A stretch of 27,904 nucleotides of DNA from JBBIRT01 sp037441725 (GTDB lineage: Bacteria > Desulfobacterota > BSN033 > UBA1163), in contig JBBIRT010000028.1 in assembly GCA_037441725.1 (NCBI GenBank), positions 1-27,904 on the forward strand, given 5' to 3'. The translations under genes were made by a program, and so were the position numbers. Position 1 is the stretch's first letter. The number at the start of each line of letters is the position of its first letter. This document shows positions 17,173-23,725 of this stretch, piece by piece. The notes below the pieces were generated by a model. The model saw only the letters and a program-made list of their open reading frames with translations. It made no database searches and was not told the DNA's origin.

Positions 17173-17694
17173 GTGACAAAGATGAAAGACATCTGTTCTT
17201 CAATATTAAGACTTCTCAATAAATATTTTGATCAGGAAGTTACCCCAAGAGAAAGAATCCTTGTGGAAGATCATCTGAAAGAGTGTCGCTCTTGTCAGAA
17301 GTCTTTAAAATTTATGGAGGAGCTGAGAAGTCTTATTAATCTTCAGATCAGAGAAGCCACGCAAGAAGAAGATCTTCCTTGGCTATGGCAAAAAATCGAG
17401 AGAGGCATCCATCTCCAAGAAAGACCCACCCTATGGCAATTCATTCAATCCTGGCTTACCTCCTCCCCCTTTTTGAAAAAGAAGGTTTGGATCCCGGTCG
17501 TTGCCACTCTCGGATCTTTTCTTCTTATTTCTACCCAGATATTTTATAAAAAAATCCCTTCCCATCCCGACTTAAGTGTTGTAGAATATGTTGAAAGTCA
17601 GACCCATAACATCATGGTCTATGAATTTGATAAGCCTAAGGTGACCATCATATGGTTATTCGATGTGGTAGACAAAGATTCAACTGCATCATGA
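17173..17694 (+). CDS. Zinc-binding anti-sigma factor (zf-HC2, RsiW/RseA-like)
   Basis: A 173-residue single-span membrane protein. The N-terminal anti-sigma domain carries the ZAS motif Cys8-x25-His34-x3-Cys38-x2-Cys41 (EDHLKECRSCQ). A single membrane helix lies at about residues 110-130 (VWIPVVATLGSFLLISTQIFY), with a short periplasmic tail. It should hold the upstream ECF factor at the membrane until a signal arrives. The start is taken as GTG at 17173, with AGGA 6 nt upstream; the ATG at 17182 is an equal alternative. The gene ends in an ATGA overlap with the next ORF, so the downstream exported protein is made from the same message. Confidence 0.88.
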   Translation: MTKMKDICSSILRLLNKYFDQEVTPRERILVEDHLKECRSCQKSLKFMEELRSLINLQIREATQEEDLPWLWQKIERGIHLQERPTLWQFIQSWLTSSPFLKKKVWIPVVATLGSFLLISTQIFYKKIPSHPDLSVVEYVESQTHNIMVYEFDKPKVTIIWLFDVVDKDSTAS

Positions 17695-18128
17695 AACAGA
17701 CCCCCCTCCTTCTTCCCATCTTCGTCTCTTTTCTTCTGCTGACTTCACTCTCTTATGCTCAAGTCCAAACTCGGCTTCGAGTCTTTGAGGCCTCTAATGT
17801 TGGTAGTGGAATCGACTCCTCTTTAAGGGATATGGGAGATCAGTTGAAGTCTCTCTTCAGTTTTTCCTCCTATCGACTTTTAAGGGAAGAAATGCATACC
17901 CTCTATCCCAACCAACCTGTTTTAGTCCCCATCGCCTCTCGCAGAGAGATTGAACTTACCTTGATTGGAAAACAAAGGAATGTTGCAGAGGTGAAGGTAA
18001 AAATCAAACAAGAGCAGAAGGATATTCTCAATACCCAGGTGAGACTTTCTCCTGGAAGGACTGTCTCTATCGGGGGGCCAAAACATGGTGAAGGAGTGTT
18101 GATCATTGCCCTCTCTGCCCATTTTTAA
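17691..18128 (+). CDS. Small exported protein of unknown function, coupled to the anti-sigma gene
   Basis: 145 residues from the ATG at 17691, which overlaps the anti-sigma stop (ATGA). It begins with a clear Sec signal peptide (KQTPLLLPIFVSFLLLTSLSYA, cleavage after SYA-Q). The mature protein has a predicted beta-rich region: TRLRVFEASNVGSG, DQLKSLFSFSSYRLLREE, IELTLIGKQRNVAEVKVKIKQ, and a C-terminal GPKHGEGVLIIALSAHF. The family is not recognised by eye. Coupling to an ECF sigma/anti-sigma pair suggests a periplasmic or outer-membrane part of the same signalling circuit, or a structural target; this is inference. The frame is open further upstream to 17652, but there is no better start. Confidence 0.8.
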   Translation: MKQTPLLLPIFVSFLLLTSLSYAQVQTRLRVFEASNVGSGIDSSLRDMGDQLKSLFSFSSYRLLREEMHTLYPNQPVLVPIASRREIELTLIGKQRNVAEVKVKIKQEQKDILNTQVRLSPGRTVSIGGPKHGEGVLIIALSAHF

Positions 18129-18176
18129 TTCTTATACTCATCAACCCTCTATAATTGAAAAAGAAAGAATCCTGTT

Positions 18177-19181
18177 ATGAAAGCCATGATTTTAAGAGAA
18201 ATTGCTCCTATTGAAAATAAACCCCTGAGAATGGAAGACTGGCCTGATCCTGATTTAGGACCAAAGGAAATCCTCATCAAGGTTTCTACCTGCGGAATCT
18301 GTCACACAGAACTTGACGAGATTGAGGGGAGACTCATTCCAAATCTCCCCATCATCTTGGGCCATCAGATTGTTGGAAAAGTTGCAAAAATGGGACCCGA
18401 AACCACCACCTTTCGTTTAGGGGATCGAGTTGGAGTTGCATGGATTAATTCCGCATGTGGAAAGTGTCCATTCTGTCAAAAAGGGAATGAAAATTTGTGC
18501 TCGGAATTCCGAGCCACAGGGTGCCATACTCATGGGGGATATGCCCAATATGCAGTGGTTTCAGAAGACTTCGCCTATCCTATCCCTGAGAGATTCTCTG
18601 ATGCAGAAGCCACTCCTCTCTTATGTGCCGGTGCTATTGGATATCGCGACTTAATCCTTTCTGGAATTAAAAAGAATCAAACCCTTGGCCTCTTTGGATT
18701 CGGGGCTTCGGCTCACATTGTAATTCAGATTGCTACCTATTGGGGAATTGAGGTCTTTACTTTCACAAGAAGTGAAGAACATCGAAAACTGGCCAAGAGA
18801 TTTGGAGCTTCATGGACTGGTAGACCTGAGGATCCTCCTCCCAAGAAGGTCCACTGCGCCATTGACTTTACCCCTGTGGGAGAGACTGTTCCTCATGCCT
18901 TGAAGGTCTTAGAAAAGGGTGGGAGATTGGTACTCGCAGTCATTCGGAAAAGAAATCCTATTCCTCCTCTTGACTATGCCCAGCACCTCTGGGACGAAAG
19001 AGAATTAAAGAGTGTGGCCAATATTACCCGAAAGGATATCCAGGAATTCCTTCCCCTCGCCGCTAAAATTCCTATCCTCCCCGAGGTCCAAGAATTTAAT
19101 TTGGAAGAAGCTAATCAAGCTCTCCTTCTTCTGAAACAAGGAAAGATTCAAGGAGCAGGGGTTTTGAAAATGCCTGAATAA
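18177..19181 (+). CDS. Zinc-dependent alcohol dehydrogenase (MDR family)
   Basis: A 334-residue medium-chain dehydrogenase. The catalytic zinc ligands appear as Cys39 (STCGICHTELDEIEG), His63 (ILGHQIVG, with Q in place of the usual E) and Cys150 (LLCAGAIGY). The structural zinc site is the four-Cys lobe at residues 94-108 (CGKCPFCQKGNENLC). The nucleotide-binding loop reads GLFGFGASAH, a Rossmann glycine motif. It oxidises or reduces a primary alcohol/aldehyde with NAD(P); the exact substrate is not evident. TATAAT (18150-18155) lies close upstream but has no matching -35. Its stop is 19 nt before the NAD(P)HX repair gene. Confidence 0.9.
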   Translation: MKAMILREIAPIENKPLRMEDWPDPDLGPKEILIKVSTCGICHTELDEIEGRLIPNLPIILGHQIVGKVAKMGPETTTFRLGDRVGVAWINSACGKCPFCQKGNENLCSEFRATGCHTHGGYAQYAVVSEDFAYPIPERFSDAEATPLLCAGAIGYRDLILSGIKKNQTLGLFGFGASAHIVIQIATYWGIEVFTFTRSEEHRKLAKRFGASWTGRPEDPPPKKVHCAIDFTPVGETVPHALKVLEKGGRLVLAVIRKRNPIPPLDYAQHLWDERELKSVANITRKDIQEFLPLAAKIPILPEVQEFNLEEANQALLLLKQGKIQGAGVLKMPE

Positions 19182-19200
19182 ATGGTAAGGAGAACCTCAG

Positions 19201-20655
19201 ATGGAGATAAGAAAAAAGATTGAAGCCATCGGAAAAAGGACCATGATCCTTGATGTGAACTCAAGATACTATGGCTTGGAGACATTAGTGTTGATGGAAA
19301 ATGCAGGTCGAGGAGTAGCCGATGTGATCTCGCAAAGGTATGGCAAGAATAGAAAGATCGGAATATTCTGCGGAACAGGCAATAATGGGGGCGATGGGTT
19401 TGTGGCCGCCAGGCATTTAATGGATCAGAATCAGGTCACACTTTTTCTCCTCGGACATCCTAATGAGATCCGTACTGAGGAGGCCAAAAGGAATTGGCAG
19501 ATATTAGAACATACCCATCTTCAAAGGTTTTTCATTAGAGACTCAACTGATCTTATAAATCATGACCTTGACCAGTTTGATATCATTGTGGATGGAATGC
19601 TTGGCACAGGGATCCAGGGAGAACTCCGAGAACCTTATAAGAGCACAGTCCTAAGGATGAATCAGACCAATGCAAAAAAGGTCTCCATTGATATTCCTAC
19701 TGGCTATGGTTCTAAAACCTCCTTGGAATCCAATATCACAATAAGTTTTCACTTTCCAAAATGTGAAGGGGCTGAGGTCCTAAGCCTCGGGATTCCCTCT
19801 GGGATTGAAAAAGGAGTTGGTCCTGGAGAGGTAAAAGCACTCCAGAAAAGAAAACCAGCAGCCCATAAGGGAGAAGCCGGAAGGGTCATGATCATTGGAG
19901 GTTCTGCCTTCTTTCGGGGGGCCTTGGAGTATGCTGGAAGGGCAGCAGCAAAAATTGCCGACCTGGTTTACCATTGCTCACCCGACCCTTGTTCAGGGGC
20001 TGTCGAAAGAATTCCTGATTTTCTTGGAACCTGTCTAAAAGGGGACTATTTAAAGGGGGAACACCTTTCTGAGATTGTGAGGAGGGTCAATCAATATCGC
20101 TGTGATTCTGTCGTGATCGGACCTGGCTTGGGGTTAGGCCCTGAGATAGGCATAAAAGAGGAAACAAAAGAACTGGTGATTGGATTAATCAAAGAGCTCA
20201 AAAACCAAAAGTTGATTATCGATGCAGATGGACTGAATGCGATTTCAAAGAGCTTAGAAGTCTTAAGAGAGAATATGGTCTTAACCCCCCATCGGGGTGA
20301 GTTTAGGAGGTTGACAGGACAGGAACCCACTGAAGAGAATGTCACTCATTTTGCCAAACAATTTGGATGCCTTCTCGTAGTAAAGGGACCGATTGATATG
20401 ATCTCAAATGGGAGGGAAACCAAATTAAATTTCACCGGGAATCCAGGGATGGCCACCGGAGGAACAGGGGATATTTTATCTGGCACCATTGCAGGTTTTG
20501 CTGCCATCAACGAGCTGTTTGAATCCTGTTGTGCCTCTACCTTTGTGGTTGGATTGGCAGGTGATTTTGTAAAAAAAGAAAAGGGATTTTATTTCACTTC
20601 GAACGATGTAATCGAAAAATTGCCAGAAGCCATCCAATGGGCTGAAGATTTTTAA
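19201..20655 (+). CDS. nnr: Bifunctional NAD(P)HX epimerase / ADP-dependent dehydratase
   Basis: A 484-residue fusion that repairs hydrated NADH and NADPH. The N-terminal NnrE (YjeF_N) epimerase domain covers about residues 1-215: LMENAGRGVAD, GTGNNGGDGFVAARHL, VDGMLGTGIQGEL, and the catalytic-Asp segment SIDIPTGYGS. The C-terminal NnrD (YjeF_C, ribokinase-like) dehydratase domain covers about 220-484: HKGEAGRVMIIGGS, IGPGLGLGPE, IDADGLNAIS, TPHRGEFRRLTG and NPGMATGGTGDILSGTIAG. The NnrE end (IPSGIEKGVGPGEV) resembles archaeal-type fusions. It follows a NAD(P)-dependent dehydrogenase gene and ends 28 nt from the convergent Cys-rich ORF. Confidence 0.94.
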   Translation: MEIRKKIEAIGKRTMILDVNSRYYGLETLVLMENAGRGVADVISQRYGKNRKIGIFCGTGNNGGDGFVAARHLMDQNQVTLFLLGHPNEIRTEEAKRNWQILEHTHLQRFFIRDSTDLINHDLDQFDIIVDGMLGTGIQGELREPYKSTVLRMNQTNAKKVSIDIPTGYGSKTSLESNITISFHFPKCEGAEVLSLGIPSGIEKGVGPGEVKALQKRKPAAHKGEAGRVMIIGGSAFFRGALEYAGRAAAKIADLVYHCSPDPCSGAVERIPDFLGTCLKGDYLKGEHLSEIVRRVNQYRCDSVVIGPGLGLGPEIGIKEETKELVIGLIKELKNQKLIIDADGLNAISKSLEVLRENMVLTPHRGEFRRLTGQEPTEENVTHFAKQFGCLLVVKGPIDMISNGRETKLNFTGNPGMATGGTGDILSGTIAGFAAINELFESCCASTFVVGLAGDFVKKEKGFYFTSNDVIEKLPEAIQWAEDF

Positions 20656-20683
20656 GAAAGCGGTGGAGAGGGAAAGAGAATCA

Positions 20684-20869
20684 CTATCTTAATTCCTGAT
20701 CAAAATCCTCTTTCTTCTTTTTTTTCTCGCTCTGCCACTCATTAAAGGAATCAATCTCATCATAAAAATGAGAGGGTTGACCGTTTTTGGGCAAATTACA
20801 GTCAAGATCGCAACAGCCTCCTTTGAGCATACATTTCGAATCCTCATAAAAGATACATGATTCAATCAT
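20684..20869 (-). CDS. Small Cys-rich protein under c-di-GMP riboswitch control
   Basis: 61 residues from the ATG at 20869, chosen because GGGAG lies 6 nt upstream; an ATG at 20875 and an open frame back to 20953 also exist. The 20953 start is unlikely because it falls in the riboswitch expression platform. Five Cys sit near the N-terminus (positions 5, 13, 19, 20 and 24: ESCIFYEDSKC, then GGCCDLDC), suggesting a metal or iron-sulfur site. The rest is acidic and lysine-rich (EKKKKKEDFD). No signal peptide and no membrane segment. The family is not recognised. It is the only gene directly behind the sigma-54 promoter, aptamer and terminator on this strand. Confidence 0.65.
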   Translation of the reverse strand: MIESCIFYEDSKCMLKGGCCDLDCNLPKNGQPSHFYDEIDSFNEWQSEKKKKKEDFDQELR

Positions 20870-20890
20870 AGACATCTCCCACTTCTTCCT

Positions 20891-20909
20891 CCATCCTAAC
20901 TGAGGATGG
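20891..20909 (-). other. Hairpin next to the ribosome site of the Cys-rich ORF
   Basis: CCATCCT (20909-20903 on the minus strand), loop CAGTT, then AGGATGG (20897-20891): a perfect 7-bp stem between the riboswitch terminator and the start codon. Its 3' arm includes part of a GGAGG sequence. A role in translation or mRNA stability is only possible, not shown. Confidence 0.45.
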
Positions 20910-20915
20910 ATAATG

Positions 20916-20949
20916 AAAAATCCCGTGGTTAATATAAGCCACGGGATTT
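20916..20949 (-). terminator. Intrinsic terminator, expression platform of the c-di-GMP riboswitch
   Basis: On the minus strand an 11-bp perfect stem AAATCCCGTGG (20949-20939), 10-nt loop CTTATATTAA, CCACGGGATTT (20928-20918), ending in a run of five T (20920-20916). It lies 8 nt downstream of the aptamer and upstream of the Cys-rich ORF. Bases 20945-20936 (CCCGTGGCTT) are perfectly complementary to aptamer bases 21012-21003 (AAGCCACGGG), so an antiterminator can form instead. Confidence 0.9.
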
Positions 20950-20956
20950 CCAAAGT

Positions 20957-21049
20957 TCTGATTCGGCAACCCGGCTATCCAGGAGATCTGATCAACCCTG
21001 GACCCGTGGCTTTCCGCCCCACGATTACTCGAGGTTTGGCTTTATCGGA
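20957..21049 (-). ncRNA. Cyclic di-GMP-I (GEMM-I) riboswitch aptamer
   Basis: The minus strand carries the GEMM-I core in order: AAAGCCAAACC; a stem CGA-GTAA-TCG with a GNRA tetraloop (21031-21022); GGGGCGGAAAGCCACGGG; a perfect second stem TCCAGG/CCTGGA (21002-20997 with 20983-20978); and the hallmark TAGCCGGGTTGCCGAA. The closing helix is TCCGAT/ATCAGA (21049-21044 with 20962-20957, one mismatch). Aligned by eye to the Vibrio Vc2 aptamer, the ligand-contacting G20 position is G, and the neighbouring G21-C46 pair appears swapped to C-G. G20 favours c-di-GMP over 3',3'-cGAMP. The downstream terminator implies transcriptional control. Confidence 0.88.
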
Positions 21050-21065
21050 TTTTTAAAATATCTTC

Positions 21066-21082
21066 TGCAATAAAAATGCCAA
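21066..21082 (-). promoter_or_regulatory. Sigma-54 (-24/-12) promoter driving the riboswitch
   Basis: On the minus strand TTGGCA-TTTTTA-TTGCA matches the sigma-54 consensus TTGGCAC-N5-TTGCA, with exactly 10 nt between the GG and GC elements. The predicted start is near 21055, about 6 nt before the aptamer's first helix, which fits a functional promoter. An NtrC-type activator would be required. I see no convincing enhancer dyad in 21083-21256, and nothing else is recognised in that stretch. Confidence 0.75.
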
Positions 21083-21256
21083 TGAGCAGAGTTTATAATT
21101 TATTGATTACAAATATATTTCTAAGCAATAAAGTCTTATTACCCCATTGACTGGATTCTTTATAACCAAATCGTACAATTTTGAACTGAACCATAATGAT
21201 TCTAATGTTGAAAAGAATTAGTAAAAATTATAGTCCATCCTTCCAAAGATTCATGC

Positions 21257-21757
21257 TCACATAATTTTTTCAAGGTTTAAGAGCTTTTTCTTTATTTTTT
21301 TTCCATAACGGAATCCACCTAAATGTCCATTCTCATTGATCACCCTATGACAGGGAATGATTAGGGGTATAGGGTTTTGACGATTGGCATTACCGACGCC
21401 ACGAAAAGCCTTTGGGTGACCAATGGCCTGAGCAATCTCTTTGTAAGAGCGAGTCTGCCCGTAAGGGATCTTTGTCAATGCTGACCATACCTTCTTTTGG
21501 AACGGTGTCCCCCTTAGGTCCAATTTACAATCAAAATATACGTTTTCTCCTCTTAAATATCGCTTTAGTTGATTCAGGATCTCCCTGTTCTTCTGATCAT
21601 CTCTAATGACCGGACCTAAAAATCTATCCCTCAATCTTTTCAAAAAGGTCCCCTCAGATCTGAGAAAGTCTACCATACAGACTCCCCCTTCTGTGGAAGC
21701 CACAAATATCTTTCCTAAAAAATTCGAATTAAGAGAGGAATAATAGATCAATTCCAA
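21257..21757 (-). CDS. ogt: Methylated-DNA-[protein]-cysteine S-methyltransferase
   Basis: A suicidal repair protein that moves methyl/alkyl groups from O6-alkylguanine or O4-alkylthymine to its own cysteine. It is 166 residues, the normal Ogt size. The active-site motif I-P-C-H-R-V-I places the acceptor at Cys136. The DNA-binding helix-turn-helix region GTPFQKKVWSALTKIPYGQTRSYKEIAQAIGHPKAFRGVGNANRQNP is intact with its Arg finger. There is no AraC-type Ada domain. The start is TTG at 21757, with AGGGAG four nt upstream. It stands alone between the riboswitch region and rtcB. Confidence 0.94.
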   Translation of the reverse strand: MELIYYSSLNSNFLGKIFVASTEGGVCMVDFLRSEGTFLKRLRDRFLGPVIRDDQKNREILNQLKRYLRGENVYFDCKLDLRGTPFQKKVWSALTKIPYGQTRSYKEIAQAIGHPKAFRGVGNANRQNPIPLIIPCHRVINENGHLGGFRYGKKIKKKLLNLEKIM

Positions 21758-21832
21758 CCTTCTCCCTCAACCCAATTTATTCCATCCAAAACTTGCCAAA
21801 GACCGTAGGGCGGATTACGACCATATTTAACC

Positions 21833-23284
21833 CTAGCCTTTGATCACTCCCATGGGAATAAGTTTCACTACCTTTCGGCTAATCCCTGCTTGATGGACCA
21901 CATTCACGACATCATTGACATCCTTATAGGCATCAGGGATCTCTTCCACTATGGTTCCCCGACTTGCTCCTTTCACAATAATGCCGTTGTCCTCCAATTC
22001 CCTTGCGATCGACCTTCCCTTGGCTGCCTTGATGGCCTGATGACGACTCATCACCCGCCCAGCTCCATGGCAGGTACTACCAAAGGTCTCCTCCATCGCC
22101 CTCTCTGTTCCAACTAATACATAGGAACATCGACCCATATCCCCAGGAATGAGAACTGGTTGTCCGATGGATTGGTAATCTGATGGGATGTCAGGATGGT
22201 TTGGAGGAAAGGCCCTGGTGGCCCCTTTTCGATGAATGCACAACCTTTTACTCTCCCCGTTCACCCTATGGGTTTCAATCTTCGCAATATTGTGGCAGAC
22301 ATCATAGATTAAATCCAATTTCAAATCTTTTGGGCTTCTTTGAAAAACCTGCTCAAAGGTCTCCCTCACCCAGTGGCTAATCATTTGCCGATTGGTGAAG
22401 GCAAAGTTGGCTGCGCAGGCCATGGCCTTGAGATACTGCTCCCCCTCAGGTGAGAGGATTGGAGCACAACAGAGTTGAGGATCTGGAAGTTCAATTTGAT
22501 ACTTTTTGGCTGCATTCATCATCACCCGGATGTAGTCATCACAGACCTGGTGGCCTAAGCCCCTTGATCCGGTATGCACCATAATCGTGACTTGATCCAC
22601 CCATAGACCCAAGGATCGAGCAATGGTTTCATCAAAGACTTCGGCCACATAACCTACTTCTACAAAATGATTTCCAGAACCTACTGTCCCTAATTGGGCC
22701 CTGCCTCGTTCCATCGCTTTTTCAGAGACCTGTTCTGGGTCTCCTCCCTCAATACAACCCCCTTCCTCAATATAGTTGAGGTCTTCTGATGTACCAAACC
22801 CTTTTTCAACAGCCCACCTGGCCCCCTTTTTCAATACCTGCCGCTCCTCCTCCCGATTCAACTTGAGATCCTTCCTATGCGATCCAACTCCTGAAGGGAT
22901 GTTGCGAAAGAGGGCTTCCACTAATTCTTTTATTCTTCCTTGAATCTCTTTGCGACTCAACCCTGAGCGCATCAATCTTACCCCTCAATTGATATCATAA
23001 CCCACTCCTCCTGGAGAGACGACCCCCTCCTCCATATCAAAGCCAGCCACCCCTCCAATCGGAAAACCATAACCCCAGTGGATATCTGGCATCGCCAAGG
23101 AGTGGCTCACGATTCCCGGAAGCCATGCTACATTGGCCACCTGAACCAAACTCTGATCTTTCTGAATATCGGCAAACATTCGCTCATCTGCATAGACCAT
23201 TCCATCGGTCCTCATCTTTCCTTCTCGTGGAATCCTCCACCGATAATCATCTATCTTCTGAACCTTGATCTTTTCATCCGTCAC
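21833..23284 (-). CDS. rtcB: RNA-splicing ligase RtcB, predicted selenoprotein (in-frame TGA at residue 100)
   Basis: A 483-residue reading frame of the normal RtcB length, interrupted by a single TGA at 22987-22985. The frame continues without shift: GGVGYDIN-TGA-GVRLMRSG, matching the family's DINCGVRL. The TGA therefore replaces the Mn-binding active-site Cys (Cys98 in Pyrococcus RtcB). The other ligands are intact: Asp97, the His of GSGNHFVEVG, the His of VHTGSRGLGH, the His of CHNIAKIE, and the guanylylated His of CHGAGR. RtcB joins 2',3'-cyclic phosphate to 5'-OH RNA ends with GTP. GTG start at 23284 with GGAGGGAG upstream, 24 nt after archease, its activating partner. TGA is an ordinary stop elsewhere here (dctQ, rlmB), so selenocysteine insertion is the best reading; a sequence error or inactivation is the alternative. 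Confidence 0.85.
22951..22971 (-). promoter_or_regulatory. Putative bacterial SECIS element in rtcB
   Basis: Starting 14 nt after the TGA, the message folds into TGCGCTCA (22971-22964), loop GGGT (22963-22960), TGAG (22959-22956), a bulged T (22955) and CGCA (22954-22951): 8 bp with a one-base bulge and a G-U-containing loop 22-25 nt after the TGA. Position, loop and a bulged U resemble E. coli fdhF-type SECIS hairpins that bind SelB, although there the bulged U is on the 5' side. Confidence 0.6.
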
Positions 23285-23308
23285 AATACTCCCTCCAAGA
23301 TTTCAACA

Positions 23309-23725
23309 TTAAAGATCGAGGATGATCTGAGCCCTCCATTGACCCTCTTTCTGTTTTACTTCAATCTGATGGTAAGTCACCGCTTTCACCTCTGTTTTGA
23401 TCACATGAATTCCTTCCTGAAATGGCTCGCCCCTGATGACGGCCTCTAAACCATCCTCACCGATCGATTTGATCTTAAACTCTTTAAATAGAAGATTCTC
23501 AACCTCATGGAGGTAGAGGAGTTCACTCAACCAGTCCACCATGAGACGCTCCAAGGTCTCGGCCTTGATATTGATTTTCCTCTCGATCCGGCTTCTTAGC
23601 CTTCTTAAATCAGTGATGAGGTGAAAGAAGGCTTCTCCTGCATTTTCGAAAAGGGACTTTAGATCATCTCCATAAACAATGAGGCCGATATCTGCCGTAT
23701 GATCTAAGATCTCATATCGTTTCAT
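23309..23725 (-). CDS. Archease
   Basis: A 138-residue protein of the archease family, a small activator that helps RtcB become guanylylated and turn over. Family features are the N-terminal MKRYEILDHTADIGLIVYGDDLKSLFENAGEAFF (the H-T-A-D motif), LERLMVDWLSELLYL in the middle and a C-terminal EVKAVTYHQIEVKQKEGQWRAQIILDL with the terminal acidic D-L. The start ATG overlaps the stop of the YtfJ-like gene (ATGA), and rtcB begins 24 nt after the stop. The direct linkage supports the RtcB identity of the next frame. Confidence 0.95.
   Translation of the reverse strand: MKRYEILDHTADIGLIVYGDDLKSLFENAGEAFFHLITDLRRLRSRIERKINIKAETLERLMVDWLSELLYLHEVENLLFKEFKIKSIGEDGLEAVIRGEPFQEGIHVIKTEVKAVTYHQIEVKQKEGQWRAQIILDL

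Noticed and set aside
20869..20953. Longer version of the Cys-rich ORF starting at 20953
   Set aside because: It would start between the aptamer and the terminator and translate through the terminator hairpin, so the ATG at 20869 with its own ribosome site fits better.
21833..22975. Separate 380-residue RtcB fragment starting at a TTG (22975), with a 99-residue gene before it
   Set aside because: The two frames are continuous and in register across the TGA, no ribosome site precedes the TTG, and together they make one full-length RtcB.
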